Shown piece after piece: positions 1 to 5,453 of a DNA stretch of 6,099 bases. The translations under genes were made by a program, and so were the position numbers. The stretch comes from Planctomycetota bacterium (GTDB taxonomy: Bacteria; Planctomycetota; UBA8108; UBA1146), in contig NZJA01000153.1 of NCBI GenBank assembly GCA_002691835.1, positions 2,541 through 8,639 of the forward strand, in the 5' to 3' direction. Every line of letters begins with the position of its first letter. Position 1 is the stretch's first letter. The notes below the pieces were generated by a model, which ran no database searches, was not told the origin of the DNA, and was given only the letters and a program-made list of their open reading frames with translations.

Positions 1-174
1 ATCGCGGTAGCCATTCTCCATCCAGGGCTGGTCAGCACTCGGATGATTAACTTCAACCCGCAGGCAATTAGCACGAAAACAGCGGTGCTAGGGCTGCTGG
101 CACGAATTGATGGCCTTGACCTTGAAACCAGCGGAACGTTTTGGCACGCCAATGGTCAGAAGCTTCCTTGGTGA
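1..174 (+). CDS. Short-chain dehydrogenase/reductase (SDR), C-terminal fragment
   Basis: Frame 1 is open from the first base of the window to TGA at 172-174 and gives 57 residues, so the gene starts upstream of the window. The fragment contains HPGLVSTRM, the 'PG-x-V-x-T-x-M' segment that follows the substrate-binding region in classical SDR enzymes. It ends LETSGTFWHANGQKLPW, which resembles the C-terminus of small CsgA/C-factor-like SDR oxidoreductases. Such enzymes are soluble NAD(P)-dependent oxidoreductases; the substrate cannot be deduced here. The cofactor-binding Gly motif and the YxxxK catalytic pair lie outside the window. The stop is followed by a long, poorly coding spacer, so this is probably the last gene of its transcript. 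The SDR assignment is confident; the subfamily is from memory and less certain. Confidence 0.85.
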   Translation: MAVAILHPGLVSTRMINFNPQAISTKTAVLGLLARIDGLDLETSGTFWHANGQKLPW

Positions 175-414
175 GTTGAAAGGAGCGATTGATCATTGAG
201 CATGATTCATCTGATTCCCCTTTCCAGGAGCCTCAATTCTTGATGGTATCGCCTCAAGAAGCGCGTGTATGTATCTCTTCAGAGCCGAGGTTTTTTACAC
301 CTTAATCCGTAAGAACAGTTTAAGTAGTGCGAAACGAAAACATAATTTTCCCTCATTGGGGGATGCGAAACAATCCAGTTTCTGAGTGAATAGTCAAGTT
401 TAAATTGTCAGCTT
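175..414. other. Spacer after the SDR gene, no gene seen
   Basis: No frame on either strand carries a convincing protein here; the longest minus-strand ATG frames across the whole 175-593 gap are about 25-27 codons. A 7-bp inverted repeat (TTCTTGA at 237-243 with TCAAGAA at 254-260) lies in it but is not followed by a T-run. A separate run of six T at 291-296 follows only a short, imperfect stem, so an SDR terminator around 270-296 is possible but weak. An 8-bp direct repeat, TGCGAAAC, occurs at 328-335 and 364-371. Confidence 0.4.
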
Positions 415-591
415 ATGTCTCCCTATTACGACCTCATCCTGAATTGCAATGGAATTATGTCGATTCAGTTAATTAAAGCTATCGACGCAAGTGACGCATG
501 GACACTAGGAATAAATTACTTTCCGGAGAGTTTGCGTGGCGAGATATGTCGTAAGCAACATACCAAACAAACAAACGCTTCCGGACATTAA
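415..591 (+). CDS. Candidate small hypothetical protein, 58 aa
   Basis: An ATG at 415 opens a 58-codon frame ending in TAA at 589-591, just 2 bp from the stop of the convergent epimerase gene (594). The product begins MSPYYDLILNCNG and ends in a basic, polar tail (KQHTKQTNASGH). It has no signal peptide, clear transmembrane helix or motif that I recognise. There is no Shine-Dalgarno sequence before the ATG, although many picocyanobacterial genes also lack one. A frame this long can occur by chance in 400 bp of spacer. The only positive evidence is the length and the neat convergent packing. Treat it as a candidate that needs homologues before it is accepted. Confidence 0.22.
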   Translation: MSPYYDLILNCNGIMSIQLIKAIDASDAWTLGINYFPESLRGEICRKQHTKQTNASGH

Positions 592-593
592 AC

Positions 594-1442
594 CTAAACA
601 GGAGTCGGCATTAACATGGAAGGATTGCTTAACCGAAATCCTCTCGATTTGATTTTATCATTAGCTACTTTTGCATTCATTGACCTTGCGCCTGGAGCAT
701 TTTCATTCGCCCAGATGACAGGTGGCAAGCCATCAATGTCGCAAATTTCATTGGACAACTCACGCCTGCTGAGCTGCATGTCATCAACTAAATTATAGAT
801 ACCAGTAAGTTGATTACTGAACGCAAAACTCACTCCATTAGTGATATCAAAAATACCACTCCATGCAGGGATATCATTACCATTTTTAGGGATCTGCTCT
901 CCGGCTGCCTGCTTGATCATCGATACCATGTCACGACCAGGACCGTAAATACCACCCAGACGTAAAACGCAGATCGAGGTGTCAGGACGATCGATTGTGA
1001 GCAAAACGTTTTCTGCTTCAACCAACATCGCATTTACTGGATTCACACAATCCACCGTTGAGTCCTCGGTCACGCACTCACCCTGATGATCTCCGTACAC
1101 ACCCGCAGAACTGATGTATGTCACATGAAGCGGCTGAGTTGACTGACGACAGCGCAAAGCTCGAGCAAGGTTTCGGATACCATTTGAAAATACGTTTTGA
1201 TATGCGTCTCCGTTCTGAGTAGGTGCAACACTGATCAGAAGGCCTTGCTGGTTCTCAAGAAAGGAAAAATCCGTGTGTTGCTGTGCGAGGTCAAGGCTGA
1301 TCGGCTCGTTGACGACTTTTCGTAACTCAGCAAATTTTTGGGAACTGCGGGTTGTGCCAACCACGTAATGCCCTTGATTTTTCATGTTTGCCGCTACGAA
1401 ACTACCGACGTAGCCACAGCCAATGACAGAGAAGGAGGACAT
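594..1442 (-). CDS. Atypical NAD(P)-binding SDR, YeeZ-like epimerase/dehydratase family
   Basis: This is a 282-residue soluble Rossmann protein. The N-terminus carries the dinucleotide-binding loop GCGYVG (residues 8-13) right after the first beta strand. SSAGVYGDHQG (111-121) and RLGGIYGPGR (161-170) are the hallmark extended-SDR segments, and IYNLVDD (215-221) is also typical of the YeeZ-like branch. Where classical enzymes have the catalytic YxxxK, this protein has NPVNAMLVEAE (134-144), so that pair is absent, as in atypical SDRs. The length fits the family (about 280-290). The last residues (NPSMLMPTPV) look unlike the 'yPsyreGl'-type ending I associate with relatives, so the extreme C-terminus may be divergent. 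ATG at 1440-1442 places the Gly loop at the usual distance from the start; no clear Shine-Dalgarno precedes it. The physiological substrate of this branch is not known to me. It could be a sugar-nucleotide enzyme or simply an NAD(P)-binding regulator. No operon partner lies next to it on the same strand. Confidence 0.88.
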   Translation of the reverse strand: MSSFSVIGCGYVGSFVAANMKNQGHYVVGTTRSSQKFAELRKVVNEPISLDLAQQHTDFSFLENQQGLLISVAPTQNGDAYQNVFSNGIRNLARALRCRQSTQPLHVTYISSAGVYGDHQGECVTEDSTVDCVNPVNAMLVEAENVLLTIDRPDTSICVLRLGGIYGPGRDMVSMIKQAAGEQIPKNGNDIPAWSGIFDITNGVSFAFSNQLTGIYNLVDDMQLSRRELSNEICDIDGLPPVIWANENAPGARSMNAKVANDKIKSRGFRLSNPSMLMPTPV

Positions 1443-1774
1443 GGAACCAACGTGGAGTCAATACAGTTTTACAACTCTTTACCCATCAACCGTGAGTCGG
1501 TCGCTACCTTCTTGCAAATTGATCAGCCAACGGATGAGCTTTTAAAAGCCTGGATGCTGTAGCAGGTGTAAAAGGACTCAGGGTGAATTTGAGAACGTAC
1601 CCTGAGGAGATGTGATCAGCTCGACCGTGAAAATTTTTCAACAAAAACGCTCATTTGCATTGAAAACTTGGTGATGACCAGATTTCAACCTCTTAGAATC
1701 GCAAACTAACCTAGATAAACGATTAAACCAATTATTGGGCTGAAATTGGGCTTAGTAAATCACAAAAGTTGTAA
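1443..1774. other. 332-bp spacer with hairpin, no convincing gene
   Basis: This is the gap between the start of the epimerase gene and the stop of the DUF350 gene, both on the minus strand, so it should contain the epimerase promoter and any DUF350 terminator. I found no strong -35/-10 pair. It contains a 12-bp perfect palindrome, GCTTTTAAAAGC (1538-1549), an 8-bp GC-rich hairpin (1577-1606, listed separately) and a tandem pair of ATTGGGCT (1734-1741 and 1745-1752). A plus-strand frame remains open to TAG at 1560-1562, but most of its length is antisense to the epimerase. Confidence 0.5.
1577..1606 (-). terminator. Possible weak terminator hairpin
   Basis: CTCAGGGT (1577-1584) pairs perfectly with ACCCTGAG (1599-1606), giving an 8-bp stem with a 14-nt loop. 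On the minus strand the stem is followed by TCCTTTTACACC, which holds a run of only four T. It lies about 170 bp beyond the DUF350 stop and before the epimerase gene, so it could end the DUF350 transcript. On the plus strand no T-run follows. The long loop and short T-run make this a weak terminator; it may instead be a structured leader element of the epimerase mRNA. Confidence 0.3.
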
Positions 1775-1984
1775 TTAAGTTAGAACAACTGTCACAACAA
1801 TTGCTGTAATAGAAAGAACAACGGCAGCAACAACAAGACCTGCCGCTACGTTGCCTTTGCGAATCTCGGCACGATAATCAATCGGTGTAAGTCGATCAAA
1901 GAGCCAGGTTCCCCCAAGGATGAGGAGAACGCTGATGAAGCTCCACCCAATAGTGAGCATCACCTGGGTGACCAGCTGAGACAT
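1775..1984 (-). CDS. DUF350 family small membrane protein (YjfL-like, single module)
   Basis: This 69-residue protein has two transmembrane helices (about residues 8-29 and 46-68) joined by a short loop carrying the DUF350 signature: D30-R-LTPID at 30-36 and EIRKGNVAAG at 40-49. This is one DUF350 unit; E. coli YjfL, as I recall, is about twice as long and carries two, so the protein here probably works as an oligomer. The molecular activity of DUF350 is not established to my knowledge. The family is repeatedly found with DUF4178 and SpeE-like genes, as it is here. The gene is divergent from the operon starting at 2043, with about 58 bp between starts, which suggests co-regulation from a shared control region. 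The ATG at 1982-1984 has no Shine-Dalgarno sequence. Assignment to DUF350 is confident; function is unknown. Confidence 0.92.
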   Translation of the reverse strand: MSQLVTQVMLTIGWSFISVLLILGGTWLFDRLTPIDYRAEIRKGNVAAGLVVAAVVLSITAIVVTVVLT

Positions 1985-2042
1985 TGAAGCAATTACGGCG
2001 TTACCCAGTATTCTACTAACTGTGTTGGATGCCCCTTTCTTT
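1985..2042. promoter_or_regulatory. Divergent promoter region between DUF350 gene and the plus-strand operon
   Basis: Only 58 bp separate the two divergent ATG codons. On the minus strand TAGAAT (plus coordinates 2010-2015) matches the -10 consensus at five of six positions and would start transcription some 18-20 nt before the DUF350 ATG. On the plus strand TATTCT (2009-2014) matches four of six and overlaps it, which would place the start near 2021 and give a short leader for an ATG at 2043. I see no good -35 box for either. The overlapping elements suggest that transcription in the two directions could be mutually exclusive or jointly controlled. This is inferred from sequence only. Confidence 0.4.
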
Positions 2043-3074
2043 ATGGCTCAGCCATCGGGCCTGCACAAATTCTTTCAATCGTTCAAGCAGCAACCCTTGC
2101 TGCTATGGCCACTACTCAGCCTATTGATCCCCCTCTGGCCGAGCTTTTCAGAGCCTTTGCCCAGCCGACAGCTCGTGAACCAGGAACTGACGTTGCCGAG
2201 CACTGGGGAGGTGCGTTTTAGCAAGCCGTTTGTTCTTGAAGAAAACGCTGCTGGCGCAGTGCGCCTTGTGACGTTTGTTGGCCTACCAGTGAATGCCGTT
2301 GTGTCGATTTCTACCGAACTGATAGATACGACAAACCAAGTTGTTTTGGCATTTGATAAGGAAGGCTGGAGAGAAAGGGGAATATGGCAAGAAGAAGGGC
2401 AAACTGGCATCTATGATGAATCAGATAATTCTTATAAAGTATTCTTTAGGCCTAACAAATCAGGCCAGTATCGATTGCGCTTTGCAGTTGATGGTCTAGA
2501 AGATCGGGCAGGTCAACCTATTAAAGCGAATCTTCCCCTAAGAGTTGATATCCAGGATCAATACATCGATCAAGGACTTTACAGTTGGACATTTTGGATC
2601 AGTCTTGCAATTGTGCTGCTCTTCCTAAATAGTGTCTATTGCCAAGGGCGCCGTCGTTTTGGTGGCCGCATCGATGATCTGTTAGAAGCATCCACTCTCA
2701 CAAGGATGAATTACGAAAAGGGAGTGATTATGCTTAAACTAAATGGACGATTTGAGGTAACTACTAGCCACTACACTCTTGCAAGAGTTATTCCATTGCC
2801 TCTTGAATTAGGCATTGCTGATGGAAACGGCAAGCTACTTCACACCGAAACTATAAACATTTACTTAGAGAGAAAATCTGCTTCTGACGAAGATGATCCT
2901 CCTTTTTGGAGATTCAAAACTCGCCTTTTCTTCTTTAATCCAGATTTACAAAGTCTTAGATTTCGACTGTCTATGCCTGAACGAGTTGACGTTCTCGAAC
3001 AAGAGTGGATTGATTTTGATCTTCGCGATCGCGTTGTTTCCATCCTGCCGCTAAAAATTCGGAGGATTGGTTAA
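2043..3074 (+). CDS. Two-helix membrane protein with extracytoplasmic beta-rich domain, unknown function
   Basis: This is a 343-residue protein of no family I can name. From the chosen ATG it has a short basic N-terminus, a first transmembrane segment (about residues 19-35, LLLWPLLSLLIPLWP), and a beta-strand-rich region (about 40-175) including FFRPNKSGQYRLRFAVDG. A second transmembrane helix (about 180-199, SWTFWISLAIVLLFLNSV) is followed by a basic stretch (CQGRRRFGGR) and a C-terminal domain of about 140 residues. The expected topology places the middle domain outside the membrane and the C-terminal domain in the cytoplasm. GTG at 2022 and TTG at 2025 are in-frame alternatives adding 7 or 6 residues. 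I prefer ATG 2043 because the plus-strand -10-like element sits just upstream of those codons; neither start has a clear Shine-Dalgarno. The stop overlaps the next start (TAATG), so it is the first gene of the operon. It plausibly scaffolds or senses for the SpeE-like enzyme. Confidence 0.88.
   Translation: MAQPSGLHKFFQSFKQQPLLLWPLLSLLIPLWPSFSEPLPSRQLVNQELTLPSTGEVRFSKPFVLEENAAGAVRLVTFVGLPVNAVVSISTELIDTTNQVVLAFDKEGWRERGIWQEEGQTGIYDESDNSYKVFFRPNKSGQYRLRFAVDGLEDRAGQPIKANLPLRVDIQDQYIDQGLYSWTFWISLAIVLLFLNSVYCQGRRRFGGRIDDLLEASTLTRMNYEKGVIMLKLNGRFEVTTSHYTLARVIPLPLELGIADGNGKLLHTETINIYLERKSASDEDDPPFWRFKTRLFFFNPDLQSLRFRLSMPERVDVLEQEWIDFDLRDRVVSILPLKIRRIG
3061..3065 (+). promoter_or_regulatory. Strong Shine-Dalgarno GGAGG for the 76-aa secreted protein
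   Basis: GGAGG lies 8 nt before the ATG at 3074, inside the last codons of the preceding gene. It is the only textbook ribosome-binding site in the operon. It supports 3074 as a genuine start and suggests that the small protein is translated efficiently in its own right, beyond coupling through the TAATG overlap. Confidence 0.7.
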
Positions 3075-3304
3075 TGCATCGTCCTCTTCTTCTGGGTTTA
3101 TCAGTGTTAGTTATGACGGTTGGATCCTCCAATGCCATCAATCGTCCTAGCACTTATCGCCTTGGTAGTGACGGAACACCCAATAGCTCCACCTCATCTG
3201 GTGGAGTCATTTATAGAGGCTTCGGCAGTGGCGGCACTTGGAGAACCAGTTCACGTCAAGGATGGAGCGGTTTTCAAGGTCGTGGTCCATCTGGAGCGAA
3301 GTGA
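3074..3304 (+). CDS. Small secreted Gly/Ser-rich protein, 76 aa, unknown function
   Basis: The N-terminus is a clear Sec signal peptide: MHR, a hydrophobic core (PLLLGLSVLVMTVG) and a signal-peptidase-I-type site SSNA at 18-21, leaving a mature peptide of about 55 residues. The mature part is rich in Gly, Ser, Thr and Arg, has no Cys and is probably disordered: GSGGTWRTSSRQGWSG, then FQGRGPSGAK at the C-terminus. No lipobox is present. The start overlaps the previous stop by 1 nt and has a strong GGAGG; the stop overlaps the next gene's GTG by 4 nt. From memory, small secreted proteins with Gly-rich tails (DUF1190/YjfM, DUF4247) accompany DUF350/DUF4178/SpeE genes in other bacteria. This may be the cyanobacterial counterpart, but I cannot show homology. 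A role as substrate or partner of the aminopropyltransferase is inference only. Confidence 0.8.
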   Translation: MHRPLLLGLSVLVMTVGSSNAINRPSTYRLGSDGTPNSSTSSGGVIYRGFGSGGTWRTSSRQGWSGFQGRGPSGAK

Positions 3305-4842
3305 CGGGTTCAATTGCACCAAGCCAAGTGCGGGTGCTGTTAGTGACGGCGATGCTTTCGTCGGCAGCTGGCCTGGTTCTCGAGCTGTTATTGGTGACAC
3401 AAGCGAGCTACCTCGCTGGTAATGCAACCCTGGCGACAGGAGTTGTTGTTGGCACCTTCCTTGCAGCCATGGGCCTAGGAGCCTGGATTACAGAATTTCT
3501 GGCAGTCTCCTCGAGCCCACGATCAGCCTTACTGCGCTGTCTGTTGTTGGTGGAACTAAGCCTTTGTCCGTTGTGTCTTTTAGGACCATTGGCTTTGTTT
3601 CAACTGTTCGCGGTTGATGGGCCACTTTGGTTGGCCGTTGTCGTACTCACAATCTTGGTTGGAGTGTTGGGTGGAATGGAGCTCCCCCTCATCACGAGGT
3701 TGTTGGAAACCCAGCAACAACTCAGACAAGTTTTGGCTCGCGTGTTAGCTCTCGATTATTTCGGGTCACTACTGGGTGCATTGGCCTTCCCCATGTTGCT
3801 GTTACCCACACTGGGGTTGTTACCAACAGCAGCAGTTCTCTCCATTGTTCCAATTGGATGTGCATGTTGGCTTAGCTGGACATTTAGCGATTTAAGGAAG
3901 TGGCGCCACGGAACCTTGTTGGCGATGCCCATCATTGCCATCGGCGGATTAGTTTCAGTTCCCCTTGGAGATCGAATAGAAGACAACCTCTATTCCGATC
4001 CAGTGATAAGCAGAATTCAAAGTCGGTATCAACGCATCGTCTTAACGCGTCGCCGCGGAGATATGCGTCTGTACCTCGATGGAAATCTACAGTTCTCAAG
4101 TCGTGATGAATATCGATATCACGAAGCATTAGTGCATCCTGGGATGGCAGCCCATCCAAATCCAAAACGCATTCTTCTTTTAGGTGCTGGCGATGGATTA
4201 GCGCTGAGAGAAGTGCTGAGATGGCCGGCTGTGGAAAGAGTAGATGTGATCGAACTGGACCCAGCGATGCTGAGACTGGCTCAAAAAAACCCAGCTCTTC
4301 AGCGCCTCAACCAGCACAGCTTTGCAGACCCAAGAGTTCACGTGGAAATAGGTGATGCATTCGGGCTGCTCCGGACCATTCAAGGTCCGTTTGATGTTGT
4401 GATCGCAGACTTTCCTGATCCCGACACTGCCTCTGTGGCAAGGCTTTACAGCGTTGGATTTTACAGTCGTTTGATCCGACTGCTCAGCACTGACGGTATC
4501 TTCATCACCCAGGCCAGTACACCCTTTTTTACACCCATGGTGCTGGCATCCATAGAAAAAAGCCTGCAGCATCTGCCTGTGAAAACACATCCCTACAGCG
4601 TGACCGTGCCAAGTTTTGGTCCATGGGGTTTTGTACTCGCCCATCGCGAGAACAAAACCCTTGACTTTCATCCAGTACCCTTTGAAGCACGTTGGTTTGA
4701 TCAGCACCAACTCAAACAATTGATGCAGTTTCCGAAGGATTACCGGCCAGAGGATCAAGATTCAGTAAAGCCGAATCGACTCTCACGCCCTGTTCTGATT
4801 GACTACCAACGCAGAGACCGCTGGTCAGCCCCCATCCGCTAA
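3301..4842 (+). CDS. Membrane-tethered spermidine-synthase-like aminopropyltransferase
   Basis: A 513-residue two-part protein. Residues about 10-222 form roughly seven transmembrane helices (for example 42-63, 108-134 and 148-172). The rest is a cytosolic aminopropyltransferase domain of the SpeE fold. Visible SpeE landmarks are YQ (243-244), LDG (259-261), E270 and YHE (273-275), the nucleotide-binding loop GAGDG (295-299), IELD (317-320), GDAF (351-354), DFPDPD (370-375, in place of the usual DSTDP, with D370 as the expected catalytic Asp) and LYS (382-384). The active site therefore looks intact. The family reaction is transfer of aminopropyl from decarboxylated SAM to an amine acceptor; the acceptor here is unknown. 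I chose GTG 3301 because it overlaps the previous TGA by 4 nt and has GGAG (3293-3296) just upstream. In-frame alternatives are ATG 3262 and TTG 3238, both deep in the upstream gene. It is followed directly by DUF4178 (TAATG). No SAM decarboxylase lies in the window. Confidence 0.92.
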   Translation: MTGSIAPSQVRVLLVTAMLSSAAGLVLELLLVTQASYLAGNATLATGVVVGTFLAAMGLGAWITEFLAVSSSPRSALLRCLLLVELSLCPLCLLGPLALFQLFAVDGPLWLAVVVLTILVGVLGGMELPLITRLLETQQQLRQVLARVLALDYFGSLLGALAFPMLLLPTLGLLPTAAVLSIVPIGCACWLSWTFSDLRKWRHGTLLAMPIIAIGGLVSVPLGDRIEDNLYSDPVISRIQSRYQRIVLTRRRGDMRLYLDGNLQFSSRDEYRYHEALVHPGMAAHPNPKRILLLGAGDGLALREVLRWPAVERVDVIELDPAMLRLAQKNPALQRLNQHSFADPRVHVEIGDAFGLLRTIQGPFDVVIADFPDPDTASVARLYSVGFYSRLIRLLSTDGIFITQASTPFFTPMVLASIEKSLQHLPVKTHPYSVTVPSFGPWGFVLAHRENKTLDFHPVPFEARWFDQHQLKQLMQFPKDYRPEDQDSVKPNRLSRPVLIDYQRRDRWSAPIR

Positions 4843-5453
4843 TGACATTTTTTCTAATCCTACTGTTTCTCGTAGCACTTTTCGTCTGGATTCAATTCAG
4901 GTCTAAGCGCCTATCAGTTGGTCGCAATGCAAAGCTAAAAGGAAAGGTTGCAACAGAACGAACGTTATTCACGCTTCAGATCGGTGATGTGGTTCAGTAC
5001 CAAGGACGAGATTGGATTCTCGAAACAGTATATCGATATTACCAAGATAAATTTGAGTGGATTGAATATCTTTTGCGAGACAACGATGATGCAGCATGGC
5101 TTGTTGTTGTTGAGGATGATTGGCTAGAAGTGAGCTGGTTAACTCCCGTACCAGAGGATGAGTTGTGCATTCAACTACCGCCACCAAGATACATTGATCA
5201 TCAAGGAATCTCCTATTCATTAAGGGAAAAAGGAGAAGCAAAATATTCAACGGAAGGCAGAGTCAATAACCAAGAAGGAAGTTGCAGGTTTTACGACTAC
5301 CAAACGAAAGATGGCTTACAACTGAGCCTAGAAGAATATGATTCAGCAAGAGATGGAGGTCTCGATATCAATGTTGGCAGAAAAATAAATTCTCTTGATC
5401 TATCGCTACTTCCTGGCGATGGAAAAAGTGTTTATGCAAATGTATCACGATAG
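4842..5453 (+). CDS. DUF4178 domain protein with N-terminal membrane anchor (YjfK-like)
   Basis: This 203-residue protein has one N-terminal transmembrane helix (about residues 3-19) followed by a basic stop-transfer region (RSKR), so the rest should face the cytoplasm. The DUF4178 landmarks are LQIGDVVQYQGRDWIL (45-60), WIEYLL (73-78) and WLVVVEDDW (86-94), followed by the second half with CRFYDYQ (148-154) and LSLEEYDS (161-168), and GRKINSLDLSLLPG (179-192). DUF4178 has no demonstrated activity that I know of; it recurs with DUF350 and SpeE-like genes. The ATG shares one base with the preceding stop (TAATG at 4840-4844) and has no Shine-Dalgarno, so translation is probably coupled to the aminopropyltransferase. 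It is the last gene of the operon; a candidate terminator follows about 250 bp downstream. Domain assignment is confident, role unknown. Confidence 0.93.
   Translation: MTFFLILLFLVALFVWIQFRSKRLSVGRNAKLKGKVATERTLFTLQIGDVVQYQGRDWILETVYRYYQDKFEWIEYLLRDNDDAAWLVVVEDDWLEVSWLTPVPEDELCIQLPPPRYIDHQGISYSLREKGEAKYSTEGRVNNQEGSCRFYDYQTKDGLQLSLEEYDSARDGGLDINVGRKINSLDLSLLPGDGKSVYANVSR

Noticed and set aside
237..260. Inverted repeat TTCTTGA / TCAAGAA as terminator of the SDR gene
   Set aside because: The loop is 10 nt, the stem is A-T rich and no T-run follows directly.
564..575. (CAAA)3 short tandem repeat
   Set aside because: Only three units, inside a candidate ORF; not distinguishable from chance.
1338..1562. 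Plus-strand 74-codon frame overlapping the start of the epimerase gene
   Set aside because: Its first half is antisense to the epimerase and it has no ribosome-binding site or recognisable family. The 36-codon part outside the gene (from GTG 1452, ending DELLKAWML) looks protein-like but is too short to support alone.
2075..2410. 111-codon minus-strand frame inside the first operon gene
   Set aside because: Antisense of a coding region with clear domain structure; Ser/Thr/Arg-rich and without motifs.
3120..3422. 100-codon plus-strand frame spanning the secreted-protein and aminopropyltransferase junction
   Set aside because: It overlaps two better supported genes in a third frame and no known domain is visible.
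4198..4758. 186-codon minus-strand frame inside the aminopropyltransferase gene
   Set aside because: It lies wholly opposite a well-recognised SpeE domain, is rich in His, Cys and Trp without any motif, and looks like the antisense of biased codons.
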